DNA of 7,858 bases from an uncultured Oxalobacteraceae bacterium (lineage in GTDB: Bacteria; Pseudomonadota; Gammaproteobacteria; Burkholderiales; Burkholderiaceae), in contig CAMLFK010000236.1 of NCBI GenBank assembly GCA_946479255.1, positions 1-7,858 on the forward strand, in the 5' to 3' direction. The number at the start of each line of letters is the position of its first letter. The stretch's first letter is position 1. This document shows, piece by piece, positions 1 through 5,716 of the stretch. The notes beneath the pieces were generated by a model. The model saw only the letters and a list, made by a program, of their open reading frames with translations. It did not search any database and was not told the origin of the DNA. Position numbers and translations under genes: made by a program.

Positions 1-255
1 AGGAAGGGCAATTGCTGGGAGTCAGAGTACTGCTCTGACGCGGTGGCCGAACGCTTCTTCCTGAACCTCAAGATGGAGCGGGTTTGGCAGCGCCAGTACG
101 CCAACCATACCGAGGCCAGAAATGACGTTGCCGACTACATCGTCAGCTTCTATAACTGTGAACGACTGAACTCAGCATTGGGCAATCTGCCGCCCACCGT
201 CTACGAGCGGAAAATGGCAGAGCAAGAACCTATTGTTGTGTCCGAAATTACTTGA
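1..255 (+). CDS. IS3-family transposase (orfB), C-terminal part
   Basis: The product is the C-terminal ~84 residues of the DDE transposase (orfB half) that cuts and joins the ends of an IS3-family element. The frame is open from base 1 with no start in the window. The typical C-terminal block is clear: AVAERFFLNLKMERVW contains the catalytic glutamate of the DDE triad (AERFF), followed by DYIVSFYNCERLNSALG and a PPTVYE tail. The first two catalytic aspartates are off the left edge, so functionality cannot be judged. One oddity is that between NCW and AVAERFF there are seven residues (ESEYCSD), where I expect two (DN) in many relatives. The extra DNA contains a 7-bp inverted repeat, GTCAGAG/CTCTGAC, at 21-39. 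Family assignment is secure; subgroup is uncertain. Confidence 0.88.
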   Translation, partial: RKGNCWESEYCSDAVAERFFLNLKMERVWQRQYANHTEARNDVADYIVSFYNCERLNSALGNLPPTVYERKMAEQEPIVVSEIT

Positions 256-263
256 CCACCACA
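1..263 (+). mobile_element. Right end of an IS3-family insertion sequence (partial)
   Basis: This is the 3' part of an IS3-family element; its left portion lies outside the window. The transposase reading frame runs in from the left edge and stops at 253-255. The following bases CTTGACCACCACA (251-263) end in CA and read TGTGGTGGTCAAG on the other strand. That fits the TG...CA ends of IS3-family elements, so I place the outer boundary at about 263. The boundary is inferred because the left inverted repeat is not visible. The next bases are the stop codon of a broken SGNH hydrolase on the minus strand, so the element sits right at that gene's 3' end. Confidence 0.65.
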
Positions 264-264
264 A

Positions 265-351
265 TTATCGAATCTTGATCGCCTTCGCCTTCGCCTTCGC
301 CATCGCCTCATAGCCGGCGTCGCCCGGGTGCAGCTGGTCGCCCGAGTCGTA
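265..351 (-). pseudogene. SGNH/GDSL hydrolase, 3' remnant
   Basis: Read on the minus strand from about 351, the frame gives YDSGDQLHPGDAGYEAMA, a short Ala-Lys repeat tail, and a stop at 265-267. The DxxHP motif (D at 337-339, H at 328-330) followed by xDAGYxxMA is the C-terminal block of SGNH/GDSL esterases and lipases. That block supplies the catalytic Asp and His. All upstream parts (GDS serine block, Gly and Asn blocks) are missing, so this is a fragment. The Ala-Lys tail is encoded by 3.7 tandem CGCCTT units (280-301). Upstream the frame passes without a break into an IS21-type istA start. I recognised the block by its motif only, but the match is distinctive. Confidence 0.7.
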
Positions 352-402
352 CAGCCGTAGGACTTCAGTGATTTTACGCATGGATAAGCTGTTGTTGGCC
401 AT
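343..402 (-). pseudogene. istA: IS21-family istA, 5' remnant fused in frame to the SGNH tail
   Basis: An ATG at 402-400, preceded by GGAG at 415-412 (9-nt spacer), opens a frame reading MANNSLSMRKITEVLRLYDSG. This matches the N-terminus typical of IstA, the IS21-family transposase (pattern LSMRKIxEVLRL), just before its helix-turn-helix. IstA is normally around 500 residues. Here the frame leaves IstA after about 18-20 codons and continues as the SGNH hydrolase tail, so the ATG-to-stop reading (402-265) is a chimeric ~45-codon ORF. The shared stretch LYDSG fits both families, so the breakpoint lies within about 340-357. No istB or opposite IS21 end follows. Whether the chimera is expressed is unknown. 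Confidence 0.6.
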
Positions 403-485
403 CAGTCTTTTCTCCGCTTACGTTATAGCTGACCATGAGCCGAGGCGGCAGGAGCGCATCGAGCTGCTGGTACTCGACCAGGGCG

Positions 486-1073
486 GCGATGATGGGCGAA
501 ACGTCCTGGGCCAATCCCAAGATCACGAACGAGCTGATCGTCAAAGCCAAGAGCAGCGGCTTCGATGCGATTCGCCTTCCCGTGTCGTGGAGCCAGTACG
601 CCAACCAGCCGACCGCCAAGATCGACCCGGCATGGCTGGACCGCGTCAAGCAGGTCGTCAAGTACTGCATCGATAACGATCTCTACGTCATCGTCAATAT
701 CCACTGGGATGGCGCCTGGCTCGAAAGAACGATCGCCGTCGATAATCAGGCGGCCAATTACGCCAAGCAGCGCGCATTCTGGCAACAAATTGCCACGCAT
801 TTGCGCGAATTCGACGAGCACCTGATTTTTGCAAGCGCCAATGAACTGGATGTGGCGGGCCCAGCGGAAATGCAAGTGCTGATGTCTCACCACCAGACCT
901 TTATCGATGCGGTGCGGGCAACCGGCGGCCGCAATGCGCACCGTGCATTGGTAGTGCAAGGGCCGAATACCGATTTTGATAAAACCACGAAGTTGTGGAC
1001 CGCCATGCCCAAGGATACGGTCAGCAACAAATTAATGTTCGAAGTCCATTTTGGCATGGGTGGCAGCGCTTGA
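486..1073 (+). pseudogene. Glycoside hydrolase family 5 (endoglucanase-like), internal fragment
   Basis: From about 495 the frame reads GETSWANPKITNELI, then GFDAIRLPVSW, YVIVNIHWDGAWLE, HLIFASANELDV and LVVQGPNTD. These are successive blocks of the GH5 (beta/alpha)8 barrel of secreted endo-beta-glucanases. The acid/base glutamate is present (codon 843-845), but the usual NEP is NEL here. Both ends are missing. The N-terminal WNLGNxL block is absent and the sequence before about 490 is unrelated. After LMFEVHF (about 1052) the frame leaves the family and stops at 1071-1073, before the region carrying the nucleophile glutamate. The remnant has about 190 codons against roughly 330-370 for the family. 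It cannot encode an active enzyme. No internal frameshifts are seen, so truncation is probably recent. Confidence 0.85.
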
Positions 1074-1124
1074 GGCGGCCGCCAGGCACAATGCGACCAG
1101 GCCGATCGCACGAAAATGCAACAT
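1032..1124 (-). pseudogene. Orphan signal peptide: 5' stub of a secreted-protein gene
   Basis: On the minus strand GGAGA (1135-1131) lies 6 nt before ATG (1124-1122). The frame reads MLHFRAIGLVALCLAAASSA then ATHAK and stops at 1034-1032 after 30 codons. It is a textbook Sec signal peptide: basic start, hydrophobic core, and an AxA-like site (THA) at about residue 24. After codon 24 the DNA becomes the reverse complement of the GH5 fragment, so the body of the gene has been replaced. It starts 42 nt after the stop of the molybdenum hydroxylase large subunit on the same strand, so it was probably the third gene of that operon. Its lost body may have been the SGNH hydrolase whose 3' end survives at 265-351. 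That link is inference from order, orientation and secretion. Confidence 0.55.
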
Positions 1125-1166
1125 TAGATATCTCCATTCATTCAAAATGAGTACGACGAATTCGCC

Positions 1167-3359
1167 TCAAGCCGACTTGAGGTCGAACGGCAACTTGCGC
1201 AGGCGTTTGCCGGTGACGTTAAAAATGGCGTTGGCAAAAGCCGGTGCCAGCGGCGGCAGGCCCGGTTCGCCCATGCCGAGCGGCGGCTCGTTCGATGGCA
1301 CGATGAACACGTCCACCTGCGGCATGTCGGCCATGCGCGCCACCGTGTAGTCGCCATAATTGCCCTGTTCGACTACACCGTCCTTGAGCGTGATGGCCGA
1401 ACCAGGCAAGGTGGTACCGAGCGCCATCAGCATCGCGCCTTGCACCTGCGCTTCCAGCGACAGCGGATTGACGACGGTGTTGCAGTGCACTGCGGCGGTG
1501 ACCTTGTGCAGCTTGGGCTCGCCATTCTCGACCGACGCTTCGACCACGTAGGCCACCACGCCGCCAGACAGGCCATGCACGGCCACGCCCCAGCCACGGC
1601 CCTTGGCCAGCTTGCGCTTGCCGTAGCCGGACTTGGCCACCGCCAGTTCCAGCGCGGCCAGGTGGCGCGGGCGCCGGCCGCCCAGCAGCTTGCGGCGGTA
1701 CTCGACCGGGTCCAGCCTGGCCGCATGGGCCGCTTCGTCCATCAGCGTCTCCATGACGAAGGCGGTGTGGGACGACCCCGAGCCACGCATCCACAGCACC
1801 GGCACGTTGGCCTTGACGTGATGGACCGTCAGGTTGAACGGCACTTCATAGGTTTCGCCGACGCCCTCGATCATCGAACCGTCGACGCCGTTCCTGACCA
1901 GCCCGTCTTCGAACGGCGTACCGGCGCTGAGGGACTGGCCGACGATCACGTGGTCCCAGGCCAGGATGGCGCCGTTGGCATCGAGGCCGATATCGACCTT
2001 GTGGACGTGCGACGGACGGTAGTAGCCGCCCTTGATGTCGTCTTCGCGGCTCCAGATCACTTTCACCGGACCGCGCTGGTAAGCCTTGGCGATATTGACC
2101 GCTTCGATCAGGTCGTCCGAAGTCGTCACGCCGCGGCGCCCGAAACTGCCGCCGGCCATCATGGAATGCAAGGTGACCTGCTCGCGCTTCAAGCCCGCGG
2201 TCTTGGCGATGGCGTCAAGGTCCCAGTTGAGGAATTGCGAGCTGGCCCATACCGTGCAGCGCTCGGCCGTGAGCTCGACCAGGCAGTTGATTGGCTCGAT
2301 CGGCGCGTGCGCCAGGTAGGGAAATTCATACACCGCCGATATCTTCTTCGGCGCCGACGCCAGCGTGGCCGTATCGGCCGTCAGGGCCACCAGGCCGCGG
2401 GTCTTGGCGAGCACGCGGAACTGGCGCATCTGCCTGGCCGAGTCGACCTTTTCGACGGCGCTGGTATCCCAGTCAACTACCAGCGCGTCGCGGCCCTGCT
2501 TGGCGGACCAGTAGCCGTCGGCGATCACCGCCAGGCCGCGTCCATTTGGCAGCAGCGGTACTTCGATCACATCGATCACGCCTTTGACGGCCTTGGCTTT
2601 ACTGACGTCCGCGCTGCGCACCTTGGCGCCGAATACCGGTGGACGCGCCACCAGCGCCACCTTGGTCCCGGGCAGCGTGAAGTCGAAGCCGAACTGCTGC
2701 GTGCCGTTCGATTTGGCGCGCGCATCGAGCCGTTTGACCGGTTTGCCGATGTAGCGGAAGTCCTTGGCGTCCTTGAGATTGACGCTGGCCGGCAACGGCT
2801 GCTTCATGGCCGCCTCGGCCAGCGAACCGTAGCTGGTCTTCTGGCCGGCCGGCCCGGTGACCGTGCCGTTGGCGGTGGTGCACTGCTCGGGCGTGACCTG
2901 CCACTGTTCGGCCGCGGCGGCGATCAGCATGGCGCGGGCGCGCGCGCCGATTTCGCGGTAATGGGTGAACGAGTTCGTCACCGAGATGGAGGCGCCGGTG
3001 ATCTGGATGTTCCACTTCGGGTCCTTGTAGGCGTCTCCGGCCGGCGCCAGCTCGGCGCGCACCTGCGCCCACTCGACGTCGAGTTCTTCGGCGATCAGCA
3101 TCGGCAGCGCGGTATGCACGCCCTGGCCGAATTCAAGCCGGTTGACGATCACGGTGACGGTGTTATCCGGCGCGATGCGCAGGAAAGCGTTGGGCGCGGA
3201 CGGCGGCGCGGCGTGCGCCGCGCGCTGGGCCCCGGGCACGACGAAGCCCAGTATCAGGCCGCCGCTGGCGAGCGCACCGGCTTTTAGAAAACCGCGGCGC
3301 GACAGAGCGCCGCCGGGCGCGCGCTTCAATGTCGCATGATTGATCCATTCGCTTCGCAT
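1167..3359 (-). CDS. iorB: Molybdenum hydroxylase large subunit (xanthine dehydrogenase/IorB-like), Tat-exported
   Basis: This 730-residue protein is the molybdopterin-binding subunit of a xanthine oxidase-family hydroxylase of the isoquinoline 1-oxidoreductase beta type. Such enzymes oxidise aldehydes or N-heterocycles using water as oxygen donor; the substrate cannot be told here. The N-terminus carries a twin-arginine signal (SRRGFLKAG, residues 20-28), a hydrophobic stretch, and AHA near residue 50, so the enzyme is predicted to be exported folded. Recognisable blocks are [12 protein letters not shown] (75-86), the a/b hammerhead region (about 220-300), [10 protein letters not shown] (401-410) and [17 protein letters not shown] near the C-terminus. 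E698 in that last block is the expected catalytic glutamate. Length is typical and no frame damage is seen. AAGGAG lies 6 nt upstream of the ATG and overlaps the stop of the small-subunit gene, so the two are cotranscribed and probably translationally coupled. Small differences from relatives, such as VHGLSGG at 594-600, do not touch the catalytic residue. Confidence 0.93.
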   Translation of the reverse strand: MRSEWINHATLKRAPGGALSRRGFLKAGALASGGLILGFVVPGAQRAAHAAPPSAPNAFLRIAPDNTVTVIVNRLEFGQGVHTALPMLIAEELDVEWAQVRAELAPAGDAYKDPKWNIQITGASISVTNSFTHYREIGARARAMLIAAAAEQWQVTPEQCTTANGTVTGPAGQKTSYGSLAEAAMKQPLPASVNLKDAKDFRYIGKPVKRLDARAKSNGTQQFGFDFTLPGTKVALVARPPVFGAKVRSADVSKAKAVKGVIDVIEVPLLPNGRGLAVIADGYWSAKQGRDALVVDWDTSAVEKVDSARQMRQFRVLAKTRGLVALTADTATLASAPKKISAVYEFPYLAHAPIEPINCLVELTAERCTVWASSQFLNWDLDAIAKTAGLKREQVTLHSMMAGGSFGRRGVTTSDDLIEAVNIAKAYQRGPVKVIWSREDDIKGGYYRPSHVHKVDIGLDANGAILAWDHVIVGQSLSAGTPFEDGLVRNGVDGSMIEGVGETYEVPFNLTVHHVKANVPVLWMRGSGSSHTAFVMETLMDEAAHAARLDPVEYRRKLLGGRRPRHLAALELAVAKSGYGKRKLAKGRGWGVAVHGLSGGVVAYVVEASVENGEPKLHKVTAAVHCNTVVNPLSLEAQVQGAMLMALGTTLPGSAITLKDGVVEQGNYGDYTVARMADMPQVDVFIVPSNEPPLGMGEPGLPPLAPAFANAIFNVTGKRLRKLPFDLKSA

Positions 3360-3369
3360 GCAGTGCTCC

Positions 3370-3828
3370 TTAAGCCAGGGTGTTGGCCGCGTCCTTGATG
3401 GCTGCGCGGATGCGTTGATAGGTACCGCAGCGGCAGATGTTGCCGCTCATGGCGCTGTCGATGTCGGCATCGGTGGGCTTCTTGTTCGCACGCAGCAGGG
3501 CCGTGGCGCTCATCACCTGGCCGCTCTGGCAGTAGCCGCACTGCGGCACGTCGTGGCGCACCCAGGCATCCTGGACGGCCTTGCCGACTTTGTCCGCCTC
3601 CATCGCTTCGATGGTGGTGATCTTGTGGCCGGCGGCGGCCGAAATCGGCGTGACGCAGGAACGGATTGGAGCGCCGTCCAGGTGCACCGTGCAGGCGCCG
3701 CACAGGGCCGCGCCGCAGCCGAATTTGGTGCCCGTCAGATTGAGCTTGTCGCGCAGTGCCCAAAGGATCGGTGTCGAGGGATCGGCATCGACCTGCTGGT
3801 CGTGTCCGTTGATGTTCAGTGTGACCAT
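3370..3828 (-). CDS. iorA: Molybdenum hydroxylase [2Fe-2S] small subunit (IorA-like)
   Basis: This 152-residue protein passes electrons from the molybdenum site of its partner to an external acceptor. The N-terminal plant-ferredoxin-type domain has [15 protein letters not shown] with cysteines C38, C43, C46 and a fourth at C58. The C-terminal four-helix domain has QCGYCQSGQ (C97, C100) and [10 protein letters not shown] (C132, C134) for the second cluster. All eight expected cluster cysteines are present and length is typical. There is no signal peptide; in this family the small subunit is usually carried out with the Tat-tagged large subunit. The gene is first in the operon, 10 nt before the large subunit gene. 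GGAGA lies just upstream of its ATG. No FAD subunit or MoCo-insertion chaperone gene is seen nearby in the window. Confidence 0.94.
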   Translation of the reverse strand: MVTLNINGHDQQVDADPSTPILWALRDKLNLTGTKFGCGAALCGACTVHLDGAPIRSCVTPISAAAGHKITTIEAMEADKVGKAVQDAWVRHDVPQCGYCQSGQVMSATALLRANKKPTDADIDSAMSGNICRCGTYQRIRAAIKDAANTLA

Positions 3829-3840
3829 TCAGTCTCCGCT

Positions 3841-4065
3841 ATTGTTAGGTGGGTTTTACCCAGGGAAAAAATTTTTCGCTTCGACAGTTTTCCGGCCGCG
3901 TTCGGATTCATGGCGGCCTGCGCCATCATCGCCGAGTCCATCAATCACCATCCTGAATGGTCCAACGTCTACAACAAGGTGGTGGTCCGCCTGAGTGCCC
4001 ACGACGCGGGTCGAATCACCGAGCTCGACTTCAAGCTGGCCGGCAGGATGGACGCATTGCGCTGA
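3841..4065 (+). pseudogene. phhB: Pterin-4a-carbinolamine dehydratase (phhB), 5'-truncated
   Basis: The enzyme recycles the pterin cofactor of phenylalanine hydroxylase. The frame reads [11 protein letters not shown], then [16 protein letters not shown], then [10 protein letters not shown] and an SAHDAG...ELD tail, ending at 4063-4065. The family signature is complete: E-x3-HHP-x5-Y-x9-H-x8-D. Homology begins near 3847, so about 25 N-terminal residues and a normal start are missing. The frame stays open upstream only across the antisense strand of the small hydroxylase gene, with a GTG at 3802 that could give 87 residues but has no evident Shine-Dalgarno. I therefore call it a remnant cut when this DNA was joined to the hydroxylase operon. 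Expression from the GTG is a less likely alternative. It converges with the membrane protein gene, stops 9 nt apart. Confidence 0.78.
3850..3862. promoter_or_regulatory. Operator-like palindrome upstream of the molybdenum hydroxylase operon
   Basis: TGGGT-TTT-ACCCA is a perfect 5-bp inverted repeat with a 3-bp centre. It sits 22-34 bp before the small-subunit start, where a promoter would lie. An A/T tract (about 3866-3875) follows it. A weak TAACAA hexamer (minus strand, about 3842-3847) could be a -10 element. The same DNA can also be read as the broken start of phhB, so the palindrome could be accidental. No regulator gene is adjacent. Confidence 0.25.
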
Positions 4066-4074
4066 TAGGGGGCC

Positions 4075-4857
4075 TCAGTGGCCAAGCAGCCACTTGGCGA
4101 CGGGCAGCCATGCCGGCGCCAGGTACAGGCTGACGTGAATGACTTGCCAGCCGAAACTCCAGACCAGGCCGATCACATAAGCCGGGTGCAGCCGTCCGCG
4201 GGTCAGCAAATCGTGCACGCCGATACCCAGTGCCAGCAGGTCGTTGGTCAGATGCAGGATCAGGAATGTTGCCCAGAAACTCTGGCCCCAGTAGCCGAAC
4301 GGGTAGGCGGCGCCGATCGGCCCGCCCAGCCAGCGCGCAAAGCCCGCCGTGCTCAATTGCAGGATCGCCAGCATCATCAGGCGCTTATGCGCCGCCGGCT
4401 GCTTGCGCAGAATAATGGCCGCCACGCTCAGGCCAACGAAGCCGATCATATCGCCCAGCTGCACACTGAAGAAGGCCGGATCGCTATGTGGCGTGCCCCA
4501 GTTCAGGTTGTGGATGATGTAGGCAGTCAAGGGACCGACGATGGCCAGCACGCCGACGCCGAAGGCCATCGCCACACCCAGGCGCCGGTGCAGCGCAGGT
4601 TTGGCGGCGCGGATCAGCAGGATCTGCGCGGTGAAGGCCACCAGCCAAGTGACGAACACGGCCGAGTGCACATGCAGGATCATCGGGTAGGGCGGGGCGT
4701 TGCTCTCGATATGTTTGGCGATCCCCCGGCCGAAGCCGATCACCATGCCGACCCAGATCAGCGCGATATAAGCGAGATACAGCACGCCGTCGGCCGGATG
4801 AGCCGGGACAAATGCGTTTCGCGGCTGGAGTGGTTTGGTCACTGCATCTGCAAACAT
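4075..4857 (-). CDS. Multi-pass inner-membrane protein (DUF2306-like), function unknown
   Basis: This 260-residue protein has six or seven hydrophobic segments, at about 25-44, 59-83, 94-115, 131-150, 160-173, 195-215 and 227-249. Histidines lie at or near membrane faces (LHVHSAVF with H62 and H64, H90 in ALHRRLG, H157 in AHKRL). The block HVHSAVFVTWLVAFTAQILL followed by ALHRRLG resembles DUF2306-type and related small membrane proteins. Some of these look like haem-binding b-type proteins, but I cannot assign a function. AGGA lies 5 nt before the ATG, and a good sigma-70 promoter lies 33-61 bp upstream. It is probably monocistronic because the next gene leftward is convergent. Electron transfer linked to the nearby hydroxylase is possible but only speculation. 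Confidence 0.82.
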   Translation of the reverse strand: MFADAVTKPLQPRNAFVPAHPADGVLYLAYIALIWVGMVIGFGRGIAKHIESNAPPYPMILHVHSAVFVTWLVAFTAQILLIRAAKPALHRRLGVAMAFGVGVLAIVGPLTAYIIHNLNWGTPHSDPAFFSVQLGDMIGFVGLSVAAIILRKQPAAHKRLMMLAILQLSTAGFARWLGGPIGAAYPFGYWGQSFWATFLILHLTNDLLALGIGVHDLLTRGRLHPAYVIGLVWSFGWQVIHVSLYLAPAWLPVAKWLLGH

Positions 4858-4889
4858 GATCGTCCTGGTGGAGGATTGCCGAGACGAAT

Positions 4890-4918
4890 ATATTACTCAC
4901 TTGAAAGCAACATTACAA
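4890..4918 (-). promoter_or_regulatory. Sigma-70 promoter of the membrane protein gene
   Basis: On the minus strand a -35 element TTGTAA (4918-4913) and a -10 element TAATAT (4895-4890) are separated by exactly 17 bp. The predicted start of transcription is near 4883, giving a leader of about 26 nt before the ATG at 4857. The region is much richer in A+T than its surroundings. Confidence 0.6.
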
Positions 4919-5180
4919 TTACGAAAATAACCAAGCGCGACACGTTAATGCGGAGGCAAGAAACGGATACTTCGACGATCTGCGCGAACAGATCGTCCGC
5001 CATTACGCACCACAGATCCAGGAATACTACCGGTGCAACCACGTAACGGGACGGACACTCGACGGACGTAGAGCAAGACGGCGAGCCGTTCTGAGGCTGG
5101 CAGGGAGACAGGGTCGAACTCGACTGCTGGTCAAAAGCGCGCGCCAGTCCCATACTTGCGCGGTTTTACAAGCCCGCTAA
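4905..5180 (+). other. Orphan open frame without a start codon, unrecognised gene fragment
   Basis: A plus-strand frame is open from 4905 (after TGA 4902-4904) to TAA at 5178-5180, 91 codons, without any ATG and without a good alternative start. Its first half looks protein-like: RNGYFDDLREQIVRHYAPQI followed by QEYYR, a plausible amphipathic helix. The second half is rich in Arg and looks non-coding. I recognise no family. It may be a remnant of a gene cut at both ends, or chance. Otherwise the interval 4919-5240 shows no intact gene, tRNA or convincing terminator. Confidence 0.25.
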
Positions 5181-5240
5181 CATGTTGATAGAATCGCTGC
5201 TGCAAGCCTACATTCGCGGGCGGTCCTTGCATGGCGTGAG

Positions 5241-5436
5241 CTAAGCAGTTACTGACTGCTCGCGTGCGATGGTCTTTGGAGACGTGCGCTCTAGAGCTCG
5301 CACCAAGTCCAGCGCGTCCTGATCGGTATAGATCATCGTTGTGTCGACACTTGCGTGGCCTAGCATGCTTGCAACCTCCCGCATCGATTGCCCGCTCAAC
5401 AGGGCCGCGCTGGATACGGCAAGCATTGAAAACCGT
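5241..5436 (-). pseudogene. Tyrosine recombinase (phage/Xer-type integrase), 3' remnant
   Basis: Read leftward the frame gives LLSGQSMREVASMLGHASVD then TTMIYTD and stops at 5243-5241. The LGHxxxxTTxxY pattern is the C-terminal catalytic box of tyrosine recombinases. It supplies the conserved His of LGH and the nucleophile Tyr. The RHxLR box, the first Arg and the N-terminal core-binding domain are missing, so no active enzyme can be made. The family is normally 300-400 residues; about 60 codons remain. Homology ends at about 5427-5436, exactly where a block of short repeats begins, as if an IS inserted there. The ATG at 5426 is internal to the family, not a real start. Confidence 0.75.
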
Positions 5437-5437
5437 T

Positions 5438-5520
5438 GGGCACTTTTGCTTCCGTACTTTCATCGATTGGCAAATTTGCTTCCGCTAATAGGGCACTTTT
5501 AGGGCACTTTTGCTTCAGCG
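5438..5520. repeat. Phased direct repeats, probable terminus of an IS21-type element
   Basis: Four direct copies, some partial, of a GGGCACTTTTGCTTCCG unit lie in 83 bp: 5438-5454 (full), 5469-5484 (GGCAAATTTGCTTCCG), 5491-5500 (GGGCACTTTT only) and 5502-5520 (GGGCACTTTTGCTTCAGCG). Their starts are 31, 22 and 11 bp apart, close to whole helical turns, as expected for sites bound cooperatively on one DNA face. Multiple terminal repeats bound by transposase are known at IS21-family ends. The leftmost unit is preceded by T, giving TGGGCAC at 5437, and sits at the break in the integrase gene. Identification as an IS end is inference; no transposase gene accompanies it. Confidence 0.5.
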
Positions 5521-5522
5521 GA

Positions 5523-5547
5523 CGAAAAAGGAACCCGTAGGTTCCTT
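5523..5547 (-). terminator. Terminator-like hairpin (minus-strand polarity)
   Basis: AAGGAACC (5528-5535) and GGTTCCTT (5540-5547) form a perfect 8-bp stem around the loop CGTA. On the minus strand the stem is followed by further T residues (A tract 5524-5527 on the plus strand), so it resembles a Rho-independent terminator for leftward transcription. It has only moderate GC in the stem. It would stop read-through from the VOC gene side into the repeat and integrase remnants. Confidence 0.5.
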
Positions 5548-5566
5548 GGATTTGTTTCCAGCAGGC

Positions 5567-5594
5567 ATTTGACATAATATAAATTATGCGAATA
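5567..5594. other. dif: dif-like XerCD recombination site
   Basis: The 28 bp divide into an 11-bp arm ATTTGACATAA (5567-5577), a 6-bp centre TATAAA (5578-5583) and an 11-bp arm TTATGCGAATA (5584-5594). On the minus strand this matches the proteobacterial dif consensus as I remember it at about 25 of 28 positions. The XerD-type arm has C in place of one T (TTATGTCAAAT) and the XerC-type arm has TATTCGCATAA. Length, arm/centre/arm architecture and inner palindrome all fit. dif is where XerC and XerD resolve chromosome dimers at the terminus, in association with FtsK. It could be the chromosomal dif itself or a copy brought by an Xer-dependent element. The bases 5595-5716 to its right show no recognisable gene. 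Confidence 0.75.
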
Positions 5595-5716
5595 ACTGGT
5601 ATGAGAGCGCTCCGCTTATGTCCACTCGATAATCGGCTGCCGAGCGATCTGACCAAGATGGCGCTGGACCTTAACCGCAACCGAATCGATGACTCCAGCT
5701 CGCCAATCTTCATGCC

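Noticed and set aside
280..301. Tandem CGCCTT units as a possible regulatory or CRISPR-like repeat
   Set aside because: They are simply the Ala-Lys codons of the SGNH hydrolase tail; there are no spacers.
420..959. Minus-strand open frames across the GH5 fragment, one with a hydrophobic start (LLLALTISSFVILGLA)
   Set aside because: They are antisense to clear GH5 homology. The hydrophobic run comes from the complement of that coding sequence.
1165..1182. CCTCAAG-CCGA-CTTGAGG hairpin across the large-subunit stop codon
   Set aside because: No T tract follows on the minus strand, so it is not a convincing terminator. The stem is short and part of it is coding.
1440..3287. A 615-codon plus-strand open frame antisense to the large hydroxylase subunit
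   Set aside because: It is a GC-rich shadow frame. The minus strand encodes a full-length recognisable protein with Tat signal and catalytic motif, while this translation has no family resemblance.
5090..5135. tRNA-like T-arm (GTTCGA) on the minus strand near the integrase remnant, a possible attachment site
   Set aside because: The flanking bases cannot form a 5-bp T stem or an acceptor stem and there is no anticodon arm.
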